Shown: positions 18,793 to 27,111, numbered from the stretch's first letter. The stretch: 30,283 bases of DNA from Erythrobacter sp. UBA2510 (GCA_002341345.1 DDNW01000028.1:469-30751); one strand, 5' to 3'. Notes: generated from the letters alone by a model not told the origin. Numbers and translations: made by a program.

Positions 18793-20184
18793 TCAGTCGG
18801 CGTAGCAAACCTTTTTGGCGGCCGCGACGATGCGTGCCGTATCGACCAGCGCCAGCTTCTCGAGATTGGCGGCATAGGGCAGCGGCACGTCCTCGTTGGT
18901 CACACGCAGGACCGGGGCATCGAGATGGTCGAAGCCCTCTTCCATGCAGATCGCGACGATTTCCGAGGCAACCGAACATACCGGCCAGCCCTCTTCGGCG
19001 ACAATGACGCGGTTGGTCTTGGCGAGGCTTTCGAGCACGGTCTGCTTGTCGAGCGGACGGATCGTGCGCAGGTCGATGACCTCGGCCTCGATCCCCTGCG
19101 CCGACAGTTCGTCTGCCGCCTTGAGCGCGAGACCCACGGCGATCGAGTAGGACACGATGGTGACGTCAGAACCCTCGCGCATGATCCGTGCCTTGCCGAT
19201 CGGCAGGACGTAATCGTCGAGTTCGGGAACCTCGAAGCTCTGGCCGTAAACCAGCTCGTTCTCGAGGAAGATAACCGGGTCTTCGGAGCGGATCGCGGCC
19301 TTCAGCAAGCCCTTGCAATCGGCTGAATCGTAGGGCGCGATCACGGTCAGGCCCGGCACGCTGGCATACCAGGGCGCGTAGTTCTGGCTGTGCTGCGCGC
19401 CGACGCGGCTGGCCGCGCCATTGGGACCGCGAAACACCACCGGGCAGCGCATCTGGCCGCCCGACATGTAATTGGTCTTGGCCGCCGAATTGATCAGGTG
19501 GTCGATCGCCTGCATCGCGAAGTTGAAGGTCATGAATTCGACGATGGGCCTGAGGCCACCCATGGCCGCACCCGTGCCGATGCCGGCAAAGCCATATTCG
19601 GTGATCGGCGTATCGATCACGCGCTTGGGACCGAATTCCTCGAGCAGGCCCTGCGTAACTTTGTATGCACCCTGATATTCGGCGACCTCTTCGCCCATCA
19701 CGAAGACGCGGTCGTCACGGCGCATTTCCTCGGCCATGGCATCGCGCAATGCTTCGCGTACCGACAGTTTGGCCATCGTCGTGCCTTCGGGAATCGCCGG
19801 GTCGGCCAGGCGCGGTGCGGGCTGCGGCTTCATGATGGCAGCTTGACTTGAAGCTTCATCGGGTTGGCCGACATCCTTGCCCTCGCCCGGAACGTCTTTC
19901 ACCGGCGCAGGCGGGGTCGATGCGGCATCCGAAACGTCCTCGCCGTCCTCGGCGAGAACGGCGATGACGGTGCCGACTTTAACCTCCTCGGTACCCTCTG
20001 GCACGAGGATCTTGCCAATCGTGCCTTCGTCGATACTTTCGAACTCCATCGTCGCCTTGTCGGTTTCGATCTCGGCCAGGACGTCGCCGGAAGAAACGCT
20101 ATCGCCTTCCTTGACCAGCCACTTGGCCAGTGTGCCCTCCTCCATGGTCGGAGACAGGGCGGGCATTTTCAGCTCGATGGCCAT
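18793..20184 (-). CDS. pdhB: Pyruvate dehydrogenase E1 beta subunit with N-terminal lipoyl domain
   Basis: This 463-residue protein is the beta subunit of the E1 component, which decarboxylates pyruvate with thiamine diphosphate and passes acetyl groups to lipoyl domains. Unusually compared with most bacteria, but as known in alphaproteobacteria, it carries its own lipoyl domain at residues 1-80, with the lipoylated lysine K43 in [11 protein letters not shown] Pro/Ala/Gln linker (about 85-130) leads to the E1 beta domain, starting at [12 protein letters not shown]. The ATG at 20184 shares its A with the pdhA stop (TGATG), so translation is coupled. An additional in-frame TTG just upstream is not needed. 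Confidence 0.95.
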   Translation of the reverse strand: MAIELKMPALSPTMEEGTLAKWLVKEGDSVSSGDVLAEIETDKATMEFESIDEGTIGKILVPEGTEEVKVGTVIAVLAEDGEDVSDAASTPPAPVKDVPGEGKDVGQPDEASSQAAIMKPQPAPRLADPAIPEGTTMAKLSVREALRDAMAEEMRRDDRVFVMGEEVAEYQGAYKVTQGLLEEFGPKRVIDTPITEYGFAGIGTGAAMGGLRPIVEFMTFNFAMQAIDHLINSAAKTNYMSGGQMRCPVVFRGPNGAASRVGAQHSQNYAPWYASVPGLTVIAPYDSADCKGLLKAAIRSEDPVIFLENELVYGQSFEVPELDDYVLPIGKARIMREGSDVTIVSYSIAVGLALKAADELSAQGIEAEVIDLRTIRPLDKQTVLESLAKTNRVIVAEEGWPVCSVASEIVAICMEEGFDHLDAPVLRVTNEDVPLPYAANLEKLALVDTARIVAAAKKVCYAD

Positions 20185-21305
20185 CAATAGGTTCCTACAA
20201 GAACGTCAGTGTAGAGTTCGGACGGTTCGGGTTCGGGCGATGACTCGGCAAATTCGGCAGCCCCGTTCACCTTTTCGCGGATCGACTTGTCGATTGCCTT
20301 GATCTCATCCTCGGTCACGCCGCCCTTGATGAGTTCGGCCTTGAGCCGCTCGATCGGGTCGTGGTGTTCGCGCATGTCCTGTACTTCCTCGCGCGTGCGA
20401 TACTTGGCCGGGTCGGACATGGAATGGCCGCGATAACGATAGGTATTGCACTCTATCAGTACCGGCCCGTTGCCCTCGCGGACATGAGCGAAGGCGACTT
20501 CGGCTGCCTGACGTACCTCGAGCACGTCCATCCCGTTCACATCCATCCCCGGAATGCGGAATGCGGTACCGCGACGATAGAACTCGGTCTCGGCGCTCGA
20601 GCGCTTGACCGCCGTACCCATGGCATACTGGTTGTTTTCAACGACGAACACGATCGGCAGGCCCCACAGCGAGGCCATGTTGAACGTTTCGTAGACCTGG
20701 CCCTGGTTGGCGGCGCCATCGCCGAAGTAAGCGATGCAAATGCCGCCATCCTCGCGATATTTATGTGCGAAGGCGAGCCCTGCACCCAGCGGCACCTGCG
20801 CGCCGACGATGCCGTGCCCGCCGTAGAAGCCATGTTCGGTCGAGAACATGTGCATCGAGCCACCCTTGCCGCGGCTGATGCCCGCTTCGCGCCCGGTCAG
20901 CTCAGCCATAATGACCTTGGGGTCGATACCGTAGGCGAGCATGTGGCCGTGATCGCGATAACCGGTGATCACTGAGTCCTTGCCTTCTGTCAGCGCCGAC
21001 TGGAGGCCGACCGCGACCGCTTCCTGCCCGATATAAAGGTGGCAGAAACCGCCGATCAGACCAAGCCCGTATAGCTGACCGGCCTTTTCCTCGAACCGGC
21101 GGATAAGCAGCATGGTCTCGTAAAAGCCGAGCAGCTGATCCTTGTCCGCGGCGTAGCGGCGTTTCTTCTCGAAAGTTTCCTGCAGGCTTCGCAGGGCGAA
21201 ATTCTCATCTTCGACAGGGGGCTTGGCGGGGGCACTCACCTTGGCAGGCGTTTTGCGCGGCATACGCTTGGGTTTCGTCGTTGCAGGCGTCGAGGCTTTG
21301 GCCAA
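20184..21305 (-). CDS. pdhA: Pyruvate dehydrogenase E1 alpha subunit
   Basis: This 373-residue thiamine-diphosphate-binding subunit pairs with PdhB. The TPP motif runs from GDGAANQ (195-201) to ENNQYAMGT with NN at 224-225, and the phosphorylation-loop-like [11 protein letters not shown] segment is conserved. The first ~30 residues are a Lys/Pro/Ala-rich, probably disordered leader. I accept a TTG start at 21305: AAGGGG precedes it by about seven bases and it yields MAKAS; the next in-frame ATG is at residue 15. The remaining complex subunits (E2, E3) are not in the window. Confidence 0.94.
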   Translation of the reverse strand: MAKASTPATTKPKRMPRKTPAKVSAPAKPPVEDENFALRSLQETFEKKRRYAADKDQLLGFYETMLLIRRFEEKAGQLYGLGLIGGFCHLYIGQEAVAVGLQSALTEGKDSVITGYRDHGHMLAYGIDPKVIMAELTGREAGISRGKGGSMHMFSTEHGFYGGHGIVGAQVPLGAGLAFAHKYREDGGICIAYFGDGAANQGQVYETFNMASLWGLPIVFVVENNQYAMGTAVKRSSAETEFYRRGTAFRIPGMDVNGMDVLEVRQAAEVAFAHVREGNGPVLIECNTYRYRGHSMSDPAKYRTREEVQDMREHHDPIERLKAELIKGGVTEDEIKAIDKSIREKVNGAAEFAESSPEPEPSELYTDVLVGTY

Positions 21306-21438
21306 TTAACATCCCCTTGGTTGCGCAGCAAAGCCAGCGCAGGTCGATTTTGCCGTTTTTTGCAGATGATTACGTGCCGGGCAACGGAGCAATCGTAATT
21401 TGAACCAATCTGGCTAAAATTAGATTTCTCTCGTGCCG

Positions 21439-21759
21439 TTACTGCAGGTTTTCGAGCTCAATCACATATTCATCGGGATGCGCGACACCAAGATTGCGCC
21501 GCACAAGCTCCGAACCCAGGTCAGGATCAACGTTGTCGGGATCGAGCAGCTCAACCCGGTTGGCGAGCACTGCCTGTTCTTCCTTGAGCGTCGCAATTCG
21601 GTCTTCCCGGTCATGCAACACGGCAAGATTCTCAGCCCACGCAAGCCCCCCATAAGGCCCGGCAAAGGCCAGCCCCGCCAGGATCAGCAGCCAGACAAGC
21701 GCGCCCCACTGGACCAGATCCAGCCGTCGTTCCGCTTTTTGAGAATGTGCCCGGTTCAT
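21439..21759 (-). CDS. ftsB: Septum formation initiator, FtsB/DivIC family
   Basis: This 106-residue bitopic protein has a basic N-terminus (MNRAHSQKAERR), one membrane helix (about residues 16-36) and a coiled coil (about 45-70, ENLAVLHDREDRIATLKEEQ), followed by the family's short C-terminal region. FtsB acts with FtsL and FtsQ in the divisome. The start at 21759 is preferred because the upstream extension (MQTRAVCDSVSS) has no family resemblance, although no clear ribosome-binding site is visible for either. It is upstream of pdhA on the same strand with a 133-base gap, an order often seen in alphaproteobacteria. Confidence 0.83.
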   Translation of the reverse strand: MNRAHSQKAERRLDLVQWGALVWLLILAGLAFAGPYGGLAWAENLAVLHDREDRIATLKEEQAVLANRVELLDPDNVDPDLGSELVRRNLGVAHPDEYVIELENLQ

Positions 21760-21846
21760 GGACGACACAGAATCACAAACCGCACGAGTCTGCAACAGTT
21801 TACCGCATTAAACAGGGGGACAGGATATTGAATAACCGTGAAGCGT

Positions 21847-21866
21847 TTGGTGCGCCCGACAGGATT
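21847..21866. repeat. Direct repeat of the tRNA-Arg 3' end (possible attachment-site scar)
   Basis: Twenty bases, TTGGTGCGCCCGACAGGATT, are identical to 21975-21994, which is the 3' end of the tRNA-Arg gene (half of the T arm, the acceptor strand and CCA) read in complement. The match breaks exactly at both ends. Duplication of a tRNA 3' end downstream of the gene is the usual mark of tyrosine-recombinase integration; here only 108 bp lie between the copies. Confidence 0.6.
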
Positions 21867-21975
21867 GTCCTTCGCTACGCTGCGGACGTCTGCGCCACTT
21901 CGTGGCTTCGACTCCGAATTCAAATCGGTCAAAGGCAGAAACAAATCGGCGTTTCTCTTCCAGGACCGCCGCTGT

Positions 21976-22052
21976 TGGTGCGCCCGACAGGATTCGAACC
22001 TGTGGCCCCCGGATTAGGAATCCGATGCTCTATCCTGCTGAGCTACGGGCGC
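21976..22052 (-). tRNA. tRNA-Arg (anticodon CCT)
   Basis: The minus strand folds into a complete 77-base cloverleaf. The acceptor stem is GCGCCCG/CGGGCGC. The D arm includes GCTC/GAGC, and the anticodon stem TCGGA/TCCGG has one T-G wobble around the loop TTCCTAA, giving anticodon CCT (reads AGG). The variable region is normal, and the T arm ACAGG-TTCGAAT-CCTGT is perfect. Discriminator A is followed by a genomically encoded CCA. Confidence 0.96.
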
Positions 22053-22114
22053 GAGGCATGGGCCTGTAATTGGCATCAGCCGGGAAGGCAATCGGGCTGT
22101 CTGTGGCACAGCCT

Positions 22115-22594
22115 TCAGTTCAGCTCTTCAGGAGGTGCAACGGGCAACAGAAGCGGGGTGACCGCAATGCCTTCCTCGACAAGGTCCTGCGCCTCGGCAA
22201 GGCTGGCCTCGCCATGGACGGCCTGCTGCTCGCGCTCGCCATAATGCATCTCGCGCGAAACCTCGGCGAAATCGCGCCCGACCCAGGTCGACTTGGCGAG
22301 CGCCTCTGCCTGCGCCTTGGCCAGCTTGCGAAAGGCTTCGGCAACTGCGGGCGGCATCGGGGCATTGGAGACGCTCTCATGCTCAGCACGGGCCTGCGGC
22401 GCAGGCTCCACGGGGGCGACTGAATTGCCCTTGCGCGGGACAGCGGGCGCCATCGGAGCCTTGTCCACCTCTGCCGAACCGCAGGTCGGGCAGCACAATA
22501 GGCCGCGCTCGCGCTGGTCGGAGAAATCCTGGGAAGAGCCAAACCAGCCCTCGAACCAGTGGCCGTGCTCGCAAGAAAGGTCGAAAACGATCAT
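22115..22594 (-). CDS. DUF1178 family protein
   Basis: This 159-residue member of the DUF1178 family begins MIVFDLSCEHGHWFEGWF. Cysteines at residues 8, 34, 35 and 38 (CCPTCGS) suggest a small zinc ribbon at the N-terminus. The rest is helical and charged, with a Pro/Ala linker. Biochemical function is unknown for the family. The ATG at 22594 shares its A with the stop of the upstream nitrilase-family gene (TAATG), so they are coupled. It is the last gene of the grxC operon, and the tRNA-Arg gene follows on the same strand. Confidence 0.85.
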   Translation of the reverse strand: MIVFDLSCEHGHWFEGWFGSSQDFSDQRERGLLCCPTCGSAEVDKAPMAPAVPRKGNSVAPVEPAPQARAEHESVSNAPMPPAVAEAFRKLAKAQAEALAKSTWVGRDFAEVSREMHYGEREQQAVHGEASLAEAQDLVEEGIAVTPLLLPVAPPEELN

Positions 22595-23418
22595 TACGCG
22601 TCGGATTTGGGGATTGCGCGGCGATTGGCAAGGCTTGGCAGCTGCGCGCGGATTTCGCGGATATGGTCGCTGTCAATCTCGGCAAAGCCCAGACCCGGCG
22701 TGTCCCCGCCCATATCCAGCACCACCTCGCCCCAGGGATCGACCACCAGCGTGTGACCATAGGTGGCGCGCCCGTCCTCGTGCTCGCCCACCTGTGCGGC
22801 TGCCACGATATAGGCGCTCGCCTCGACTGCGCGGGCGCGCAGCAACAAGTGCCAATGCGCCTTTCCAGTGGGCACGGTAAAGGCGGCGGGGATGGCGATG
22901 AGGTCGCATGACTGGTTTCCCAGTGCCTCGAACAGTGCGGGAAAGCGCATGTCGTAGCAGATCGCCAGACCCAGCTTTCCGGCCGGCGTCGGCAGCGCGA
23001 CCACCTTTTCGCCCGGCGCATAGGCGGCGGATTCGCGCCATGTCTCGCCGCTCGCCAAGGTGACATCGAACATGTGGATCTTGTCATAGGTGGCCGCGAC
23101 TTCGCCCCTGTCGTCGATGACGAAAGCACGGTTGGCCCATTGACCGTCCTGGCGCAGTACTGCGAGCGAGCCCAGCGCGACCCAGATGCCTTCGCGCGCT
23201 GCCGCCTCGCGAACCGCGGCCAGCACAGGATCGTTTTCGGGCGCATGGATATTCGTCGCTGCCCGCCTGCGATTCCGGTCGAGCAGGCCGCACATTTCAG
23301 GCGTGAACAGCATTTCGGACCCGCCCGCCTTTGCCTTGGCGACCGCATCGACAAGCGTGGCCGCATTGGCTGCGGGGTCCACAGCGGAGGTCATTTGCAG
23401 GACGGCGATGCGGGTCAT
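22594..23418 (-). CDS. Carbon-nitrogen hydrolase, nitrilase superfamily (NIT1/NIT2-like)
   Basis: This is a 274-residue amidase with the superfamily catalytic triad: E41 in FTPEMCG, K113 in YDKIHMFDV and C154 in AICYDMRFP. The YDKIHMFDV/CYDMRFP pairing is typical of NIT1/NIT2-type omega-amidases that deaminate glutathione by-products or 2-oxoglutaramate. The neighbouring glutaredoxin fits a glutathione-related role, which remains inference. It begins eight bases after the grxC stop. Length and start agree with the family. Confidence 0.9.
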   Translation of the reverse strand: MTRIAVLQMTSAVDPAANAATLVDAVAKAKAGGSEMLFTPEMCGLLDRNRRRAATNIHAPENDPVLAAVREAAAREGIWVALGSLAVLRQDGQWANRAFVIDDRGEVAATYDKIHMFDVTLASGETWRESAAYAPGEKVVALPTPAGKLGLAICYDMRFPALFEALGNQSCDLIAIPAAFTVPTGKAHWHLLLRARAVEASAYIVAAAQVGEHEDGRATYGHTLVVDPWGEVVLDMGGDTPGLGFAEIDSDHIREIRAQLPSLANRRAIPKSDA

Positions 23419-23426
23419 CGATCAGA

Positions 23427-23699
23427 TCATTCGCCCGTCAGGCCGAGCAGCGCGTCGAGCTTGCCCTCGCGCTCGAGCTCCGCGAGGTCGTCCGATCCGC
23501 CGACAGTCACATCGCCGATAAAGATTTGCGGGACCGTGCGCGCCATCGGATTGCGCTCCATCATCGTCTCACGATCCTTGCCGCCGAAGGTCACGTCATA
23601 TTCGGTGTAGTCGACGCCCTTGCTGTCGAGCAGGCGCTTGGCCCGGGTGCAGAAACCGCACATGGCCTTGGTATAGATATCGATCTGAGGCTGAGCCAC
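23427..23699 (-). CDS. grxC: Glutaredoxin 3 family
   Basis: This 90-residue glutaredoxin has active site C14-G15-F16-C17 (CGFC in place of the common CPYC), the cis-proline region ARTVPQIFI and the glutathione-binding GGSDDLAEL. It reduces disulfides using glutathione. The GTG at 23699 is the best start: GAGGG lies six bases before it and the product has standard length. The frame is open to 23849, but that extension crosses the hsp20 promoter and looks non-coding. It heads the operon with the amidase and DUF1178 genes. Confidence 0.92.
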   Translation of the reverse strand: MAQPQIDIYTKAMCGFCTRAKRLLDSKGVDYTEYDVTFGGKDRETMMERNPMARTVPQIFIGDVTVGGSDDLAELEREGKLDALLGLTGE

Positions 23700-23744
23700 G
23701 CAAATCCCTCTTCTTGTTGGCGAAAGGGCAGCCACTGGCGGACC

Positions 23745-23772
23745 CTTGAAACCCGTTGCACCTCCCCTATCT
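23745..23772 (+). promoter_or_regulatory. Sigma-32 (RpoH)-type promoter of the small heat shock gene
   Basis: CTTGAAA (23745-23751) is followed after 12 bases by CCCCTATCT (23764-23772). This is a near-consensus heat-shock promoter (CTTGAAA, 11-14 bases, CCCCATNT). Transcription would start around 23780, leaving a leader of about 85-90 bases ahead of the hsp20 ATG. Confidence 0.85.
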
Positions 23773-23837
23773 GAAATACAGGCTGCTGCGCAATCTCGCG
23801 GGTGGTCATGGGATGCCTTTTCCGGGTCCCGATATGT

Positions 23838-23866
23838 CAAATTGCTCAACAGAGGATTTGTGAGAG
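23838..23866 (+). promoter_or_regulatory. ROSE-like RNA thermometer masking the hsp20 ribosome-binding site
   Basis: CAAATTGCTC (23838-23847), loop AACA, then GAGGATTTG (23852-23860) form a hairpin that sequesters the GAGGA site. It pairs C-G, U-A, C-G, then G44 against G55, then U-A, a bulged U42, and A-U pairs closed by C38-G60 (numbers are the last two digits after 238). The UUGCU opposite AGGA with a G-G mismatch is the hallmark of ROSE elements in alphaproteobacterial heat-shock genes. The ATG lies ten bases after GAGGA. Confidence 0.8.
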
Positions 23867-24358
23867 ATGAACCGTTTTGACTTTACTCCCTATCGCCGTT
23901 CGACCGTGGGCTTCGACCGTCTGTTCGACCTGCTCGAGAATACCGCACGCAATGCGGGTGGCGGGGACAACTACCCCCCGTTCAATATCGAACGCCGCAA
24001 CGAAGATGCCTATCGCATCACGCTGGCCGTAGCCGGCTTCGGCAAGAAAGATCTGGAGATTACCGCGCAGCAGAACCTGCTCGTGGTCCAGGGCCGCAAG
24101 CGCGACGAGGCCACAAGCGGCGAAATGCTGCATGTCGGCATCGCCAATCGCGGTTTTGAGCGTCGCTTCGAACTCGCCGACTATGTGCGCGTGGAGAATG
24201 CCGACCTCGCCGATGGCCTGCTCGTGATCGACCTCGTTCGCGAAGTGCCCGAGGCAATGAAGCCCAAGACCATCGCGATTGGCGCGGAAGGCCAGTTCGA
24301 GGTCATTTCCGACACCAAGGATGAAGAGGACCAAGGTCCACAGGCCAACGCCGCCTGA
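23867..24358 (+). CDS. ibpA: Small heat shock protein, Hsp20/IbpA family
   Basis: This 163-residue alpha-crystallin-domain chaperone (domain about residues 35-130: PPFNIERRNEDAYRITLAVAGFGKKDLEI at its start, read as beta strands) holds unfolded proteins in heat stress. The N-terminal MNRFDFTPYRRSTVGFDRLFDLL is typical of class A sHsps in alphaproteobacteria. The tail is acidic, and I see no clear I-x-I motif. Its expression looks doubly heat-controlled: a sigma-32-type promoter at 23745-23772 and a ROSE-like hairpin over the ribosome-binding site. A terminator follows at 24392-24433. The gene diverges from grxC. Confidence 0.94.
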   Translation: MNRFDFTPYRRSTVGFDRLFDLLENTARNAGGGDNYPPFNIERRNEDAYRITLAVAGFGKKDLEITAQQNLLVVQGRKRDEATSGEMLHVGIANRGFERRFELADYVRVENADLADGLLVIDLVREVPEAMKPKTIAIGAEGQFEVISDTKDEEDQGPQANAA

Positions 24359-24845
24359 GCGTGACCTGATCCCACCCTTAGCATATCCACGGGGCGATCG
24401 CCGTCAGCCTGCGGGCGCGGAGATCGCCCTTTTCATGCCCGGATGCGAGTATTGGAATGAAGGGAATTCGGGGGCGGCCCCTGTAACAGTTCCGCCCCCT
24501 CGACGCGCAGCGCCGACCTGCCTTTGACGGCCGGCATTCCGGGTCGCAATAGAATGCCGATCATCGCGGGCAAGACCTGGCCAGCGGCATGCGGGATTGG
24601 CTATTGCCCCCCTGTTCCCGCGACCGGCCGGTCAAAACTCCAATTCCGTGAGCGCTGCGTCGCCCCCCAGGAGCACAGAGCCGATTTTCTTCAGTAGACA
24701 CTCATGGCGTACGCCTCGCCCAGTGCGCGGTGCAAGCTGTTTCTGGCCTGCCGGGCGACAATTACGGGTAAGCTGGGAAAACCAACTAGGGTCAGGACGC
24801 ATTGAGCACATGGCCCATGCAATTAACGGGTCCCGACCTTAGACC
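24359..24845. other. Gene-free, hairpin-rich intergenic island
   Basis: These 487 bases lie between hsp20 and the convergent pyrG. Beyond the hsp20 terminator I see: GGGGGCGG/CCGCCCCC (24470-24477 with 24492-24499, enclosing CTG-TAA-CAG); CGGCATTC/GAATGCCG (24532-24539 with 24552-24559); GCGGGA/TCCCGC (24591-24596 with 24616-24621); the palindrome GACCGGCCGGTC (24622-24633); and CTAGGGTC/GACCCTAG (24786-24793 with 24842-24849). The short reading frames lack ribosome-binding sites and known motifs. It does not match 6S, tmRNA, SRP or RNase P RNA signatures that I can recognise. Confidence 0.5.
24392..24433 (+). terminator. Terminator after hsp20
   Basis: GGGCGATC (24392-24399) pairs perfectly with GATCGCCC (24422-24429), followed by TTTTC (24430-24434). 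The 22-base loop is large and partly self-complementary. It begins 34 bases after the hsp20 stop. Confidence 0.65.
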
Positions 24846-26483
24846 CTAGACGAGACGCGACTGCTTGAGCGCCGCAGCGATAAAGCCGGAAAACAGCGGA
24901 TGCGGGTCGAATGGGCGGCTCTTAAGTTCTGGGTGGTATTGCACACCGACGAACCACGGGTGGTCGGGCCGCTCCACGATTTCAGGCAGCAGGCCATCGG
25001 GCGACATGCCAGAAAACACCAGACCGCCCTGCTCCAGCGGCTCGCGATAGGCAGAGTTTACCTCATAACGGTGGCGGTGGCGTTCGGAGATGGTGGTCGC
25101 CCCGCCATAGATCTGGCTGACATGGCTGTTGCCCGACAATTTCGCCTCGTATGCGCCAAGCCGCATGGTCCCGCCGAGGTCGGTATCGGCAGAGCGTTTC
25201 TGCAAGCCTTCCTCGCTCATCCATTCGGTGATGATCCCCACCACCGGCTCCTCGCAGGGGCCGAACTCGGTCGAACCGGCCCCGGCAATCCCGGCTGTGT
25301 TCCGCGCGCCCTCGATGCAGGCCATCTGCATGCCGAGGCAAATGCCGAGAAACGGCACTTCGCGCTCGCGGGCGAACCGGACGCTGGCAATCTTGCCCTC
25401 GCTACCGCGGTTGCCGAATCCGCCGGGCACGAGAATCCCGTGCATCGGTTCGAGCTGGGCGACGATGTCCTCCTCATCCTGCTCGAAGATTTCGGCGTCG
25501 ATCCACTTGATGTTGACCCGCGTGCGATTGGCCATGCCACCATGGATCAGCGCCTCGTTGAGCGATTTGTAGGCATCGGGCAGGCCGACATATTTGCCCA
25601 CCACGGCAATCGTGACCTCGCCTTCCGGATGGAAATAGCGGTCGGTCACATCCTGCCATGCGGCAAGGTCGGGCTCCGGCGCGTCCTTGATCCCGAAGGC
25701 ACGCAATACTTCGCGGTCGAGTCCCTCGGAATGATATTGCAGCGGCACCGAATAGATCGAAGGCGCGTCAAGTGCCGGGATTACCGCCTCGGGTCGCACG
25801 TTACAGAACTGCGCGATCTTGCGGCGCTCGCTCTCGGGCAGCGGATGTTCACAGCGGCAAAGGAGCAAATCGGGTTTGATCCCGAGGCCTGCCAGTTCGC
25901 GTACCGAATGCTGCGTCGGCTTGGTCTTTAGCTCGCCCGCCGCGGCAATATAGGGCACCAGCGTGACATGGACCGAGACGGTCTGGTCCGGCTCGAGCTC
26001 GTTCCGAAGCTGGCGGATCGCCTCCATGAAGGGCAACGATTCGATGTCGCCAACGGTGCCGCCAATCTCGCACAGGATGAAATCATGGTCCTCCTGATCG
26101 GCCAGTGCGAAATGCTTGATGGCGTCGGTAACGTGCGGGATGACCTGCACCGTGGCACCCAGATAATCGCCGCGCCGCTCGCGCGTGATGATGTCGCGAT
26201 AGACGCGGCCCGAGGTGATGTTGTCGCCCTGATGCGCCGAAACATTGGTGAAACGCTCGTAATGGCCGAGGTCGAGATCGGTCTCCGCCCCGTCATCGGT
26301 GACGAACACCTCGCCATGCTGATACGGGCTCATCGTGCCCGGATCGACGTTCAGATAGGGGTCGAACTTGCGGATGCGAACCTTGTAGCCACGCGCCTGC
26401 AGGAGCGCGGCAAGCGATGCCGCCATGAGACCTTTGCCGAGCGAGGAGACCACGCCGCCGGTGATGAAAATATACCGCGCCAT
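24846..26483 (-). CDS. pyrG: CTP synthase
   Basis: This 545-residue enzyme converts UTP to CTP with ATP and glutamine. The N-terminal synthase (amidoligase) domain opens with [14 protein letters not shown], the P-loop-like nucleotide site, followed by [20 protein letters not shown]. The C-terminal class I glutamine amidotransferase domain has the nucleophilic Cys in GICLGMQ (near residue 383) and the His-Glu pair in QYHPE (near 515). Length matches the family. TAAGG lies about ten bases before the ATG. It is the last of tpiA-secG-pyrG, 106 bases after secG. Confidence 0.97.
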   Translation of the reverse strand: MARYIFITGGVVSSLGKGLMAASLAALLQARGYKVRIRKFDPYLNVDPGTMSPYQHGEVFVTDDGAETDLDLGHYERFTNVSAHQGDNITSGRVYRDIITRERRGDYLGATVQVIPHVTDAIKHFALADQEDHDFILCEIGGTVGDIESLPFMEAIRQLRNELEPDQTVSVHVTLVPYIAAAGELKTKPTQHSVRELAGLGIKPDLLLCRCEHPLPESERRKIAQFCNVRPEAVIPALDAPSIYSVPLQYHSEGLDREVLRAFGIKDAPEPDLAAWQDVTDRYFHPEGEVTIAVVGKYVGLPDAYKSLNEALIHGGMANRTRVNIKWIDAEIFEQDEEDIVAQLEPMHGILVPGGFGNRGSEGKIASVRFAREREVPFLGICLGMQMACIEGARNTAGIAGAGSTEFGPCEEPVVGIITEWMSEEGLQKRSADTDLGGTMRLGAYEAKLSGNSHVSQIYGGATTISERHRHRYEVNSAYREPLEQGGLVFSGMSPDGLLPEIVERPDHPWFVGVQYHPELKSRPFDPHPLFSGFIAAALKQSRLV

Positions 26484-26589
26484 GGGAGTTGGGCCTTAGG
26501 CGTAGCTTCGGATTCGTGGCAAGTCGTTCGACAAGCTTTTTTGCTCTTGTCCCCGTTTCAGGAATGCGAGGCGCAAAAAGTGCCTTTTA

Positions 26590-26997
26590 TTACTGCGTGA
26601 CGTCCGCCAGCGGGTCGCCCTCTTCCGGGGCCGTGTCACTGCCAGCATCGCTTCCGGCAGGCGCCGTAGCCGTTCCCGCACCGGTGACCGGGGCAAGCGG
26701 ATCGACCGCGGCCTCGTTCTCGACCGAGCGATCGAGCGAATCGTCGAGGGTGCTGGTCCCGGAGGCATTGATGGCCAAGCCTGCCAGCACGATCGCGAAA
26801 ACCACGAACAGCACCGCCAGCCACTTGGTCGTGCGGGTCAGGAAGTCTGCCGCACCGCGCGCCGAGAGCATGCCGCCCGGGCTACCGCCACCGCCAATGC
26901 CAAGCCCGCCACCCTCGGACCGCTGCATCAGCACGACGGCGACCAGCGCGGCGGCGATGATCGCCTGGATGACGGTGAAGAAGATGAACAAGCTCAT
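26590..26997 (-). CDS. secG: Preprotein translocase subunit SecG
   Basis: This 135-residue inner-membrane protein supports SecYE-mediated export. It has two membrane helices (about residues 3-24 and 58-78) joined by a Gly-rich loop that includes the family segment QRSEGGGLG, and LTRTTKWLAVLF at the second helix. A long low-complexity tail rich in Ala, Gly, Asp and Thr makes it longer than E. coli SecG (110). The start at 26997 gives MSLFIFFTVIQ. It sits between tpiA and pyrG in a common alphaproteobacterial order. Confidence 0.92.
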   Translation of the reverse strand: MSLFIFFTVIQAIIAAALVAVVLMQRSEGGGLGIGGGGSPGGMLSARGAADFLTRTTKWLAVLFVVFAIVLAGLAINASGTSTLDDSLDRSVENEAAVDPLAPVTGAGTATAPAGSDAGSDTAPEEGDPLADVTQ

Positions 26998-27111
26998 GGT
27001 CTGACGAATTTCCGTGAATCAATGTGCGCACGGCAAATGCCATGCTCGGTAAGGCAGGCCATGTAGTCGTTGCCCCCGTTTATCGCAAGTTCGGCTGCAC
27101 GGGGAGCGCCA

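Noticed and set aside
24597..24842. 81-codon plus-strand frame in the hsp20-pyrG gap
   Set aside because: It begins at a TTG without a ribosome-binding site, crosses several hairpins and shows no protein-like pattern.
24900..25931. 343-codon plus-strand frame opposite pyrG
   Set aside because: Antisense to a perfect CTP synthase; His/Arg/Asp-rich composition typical of shadow frames.
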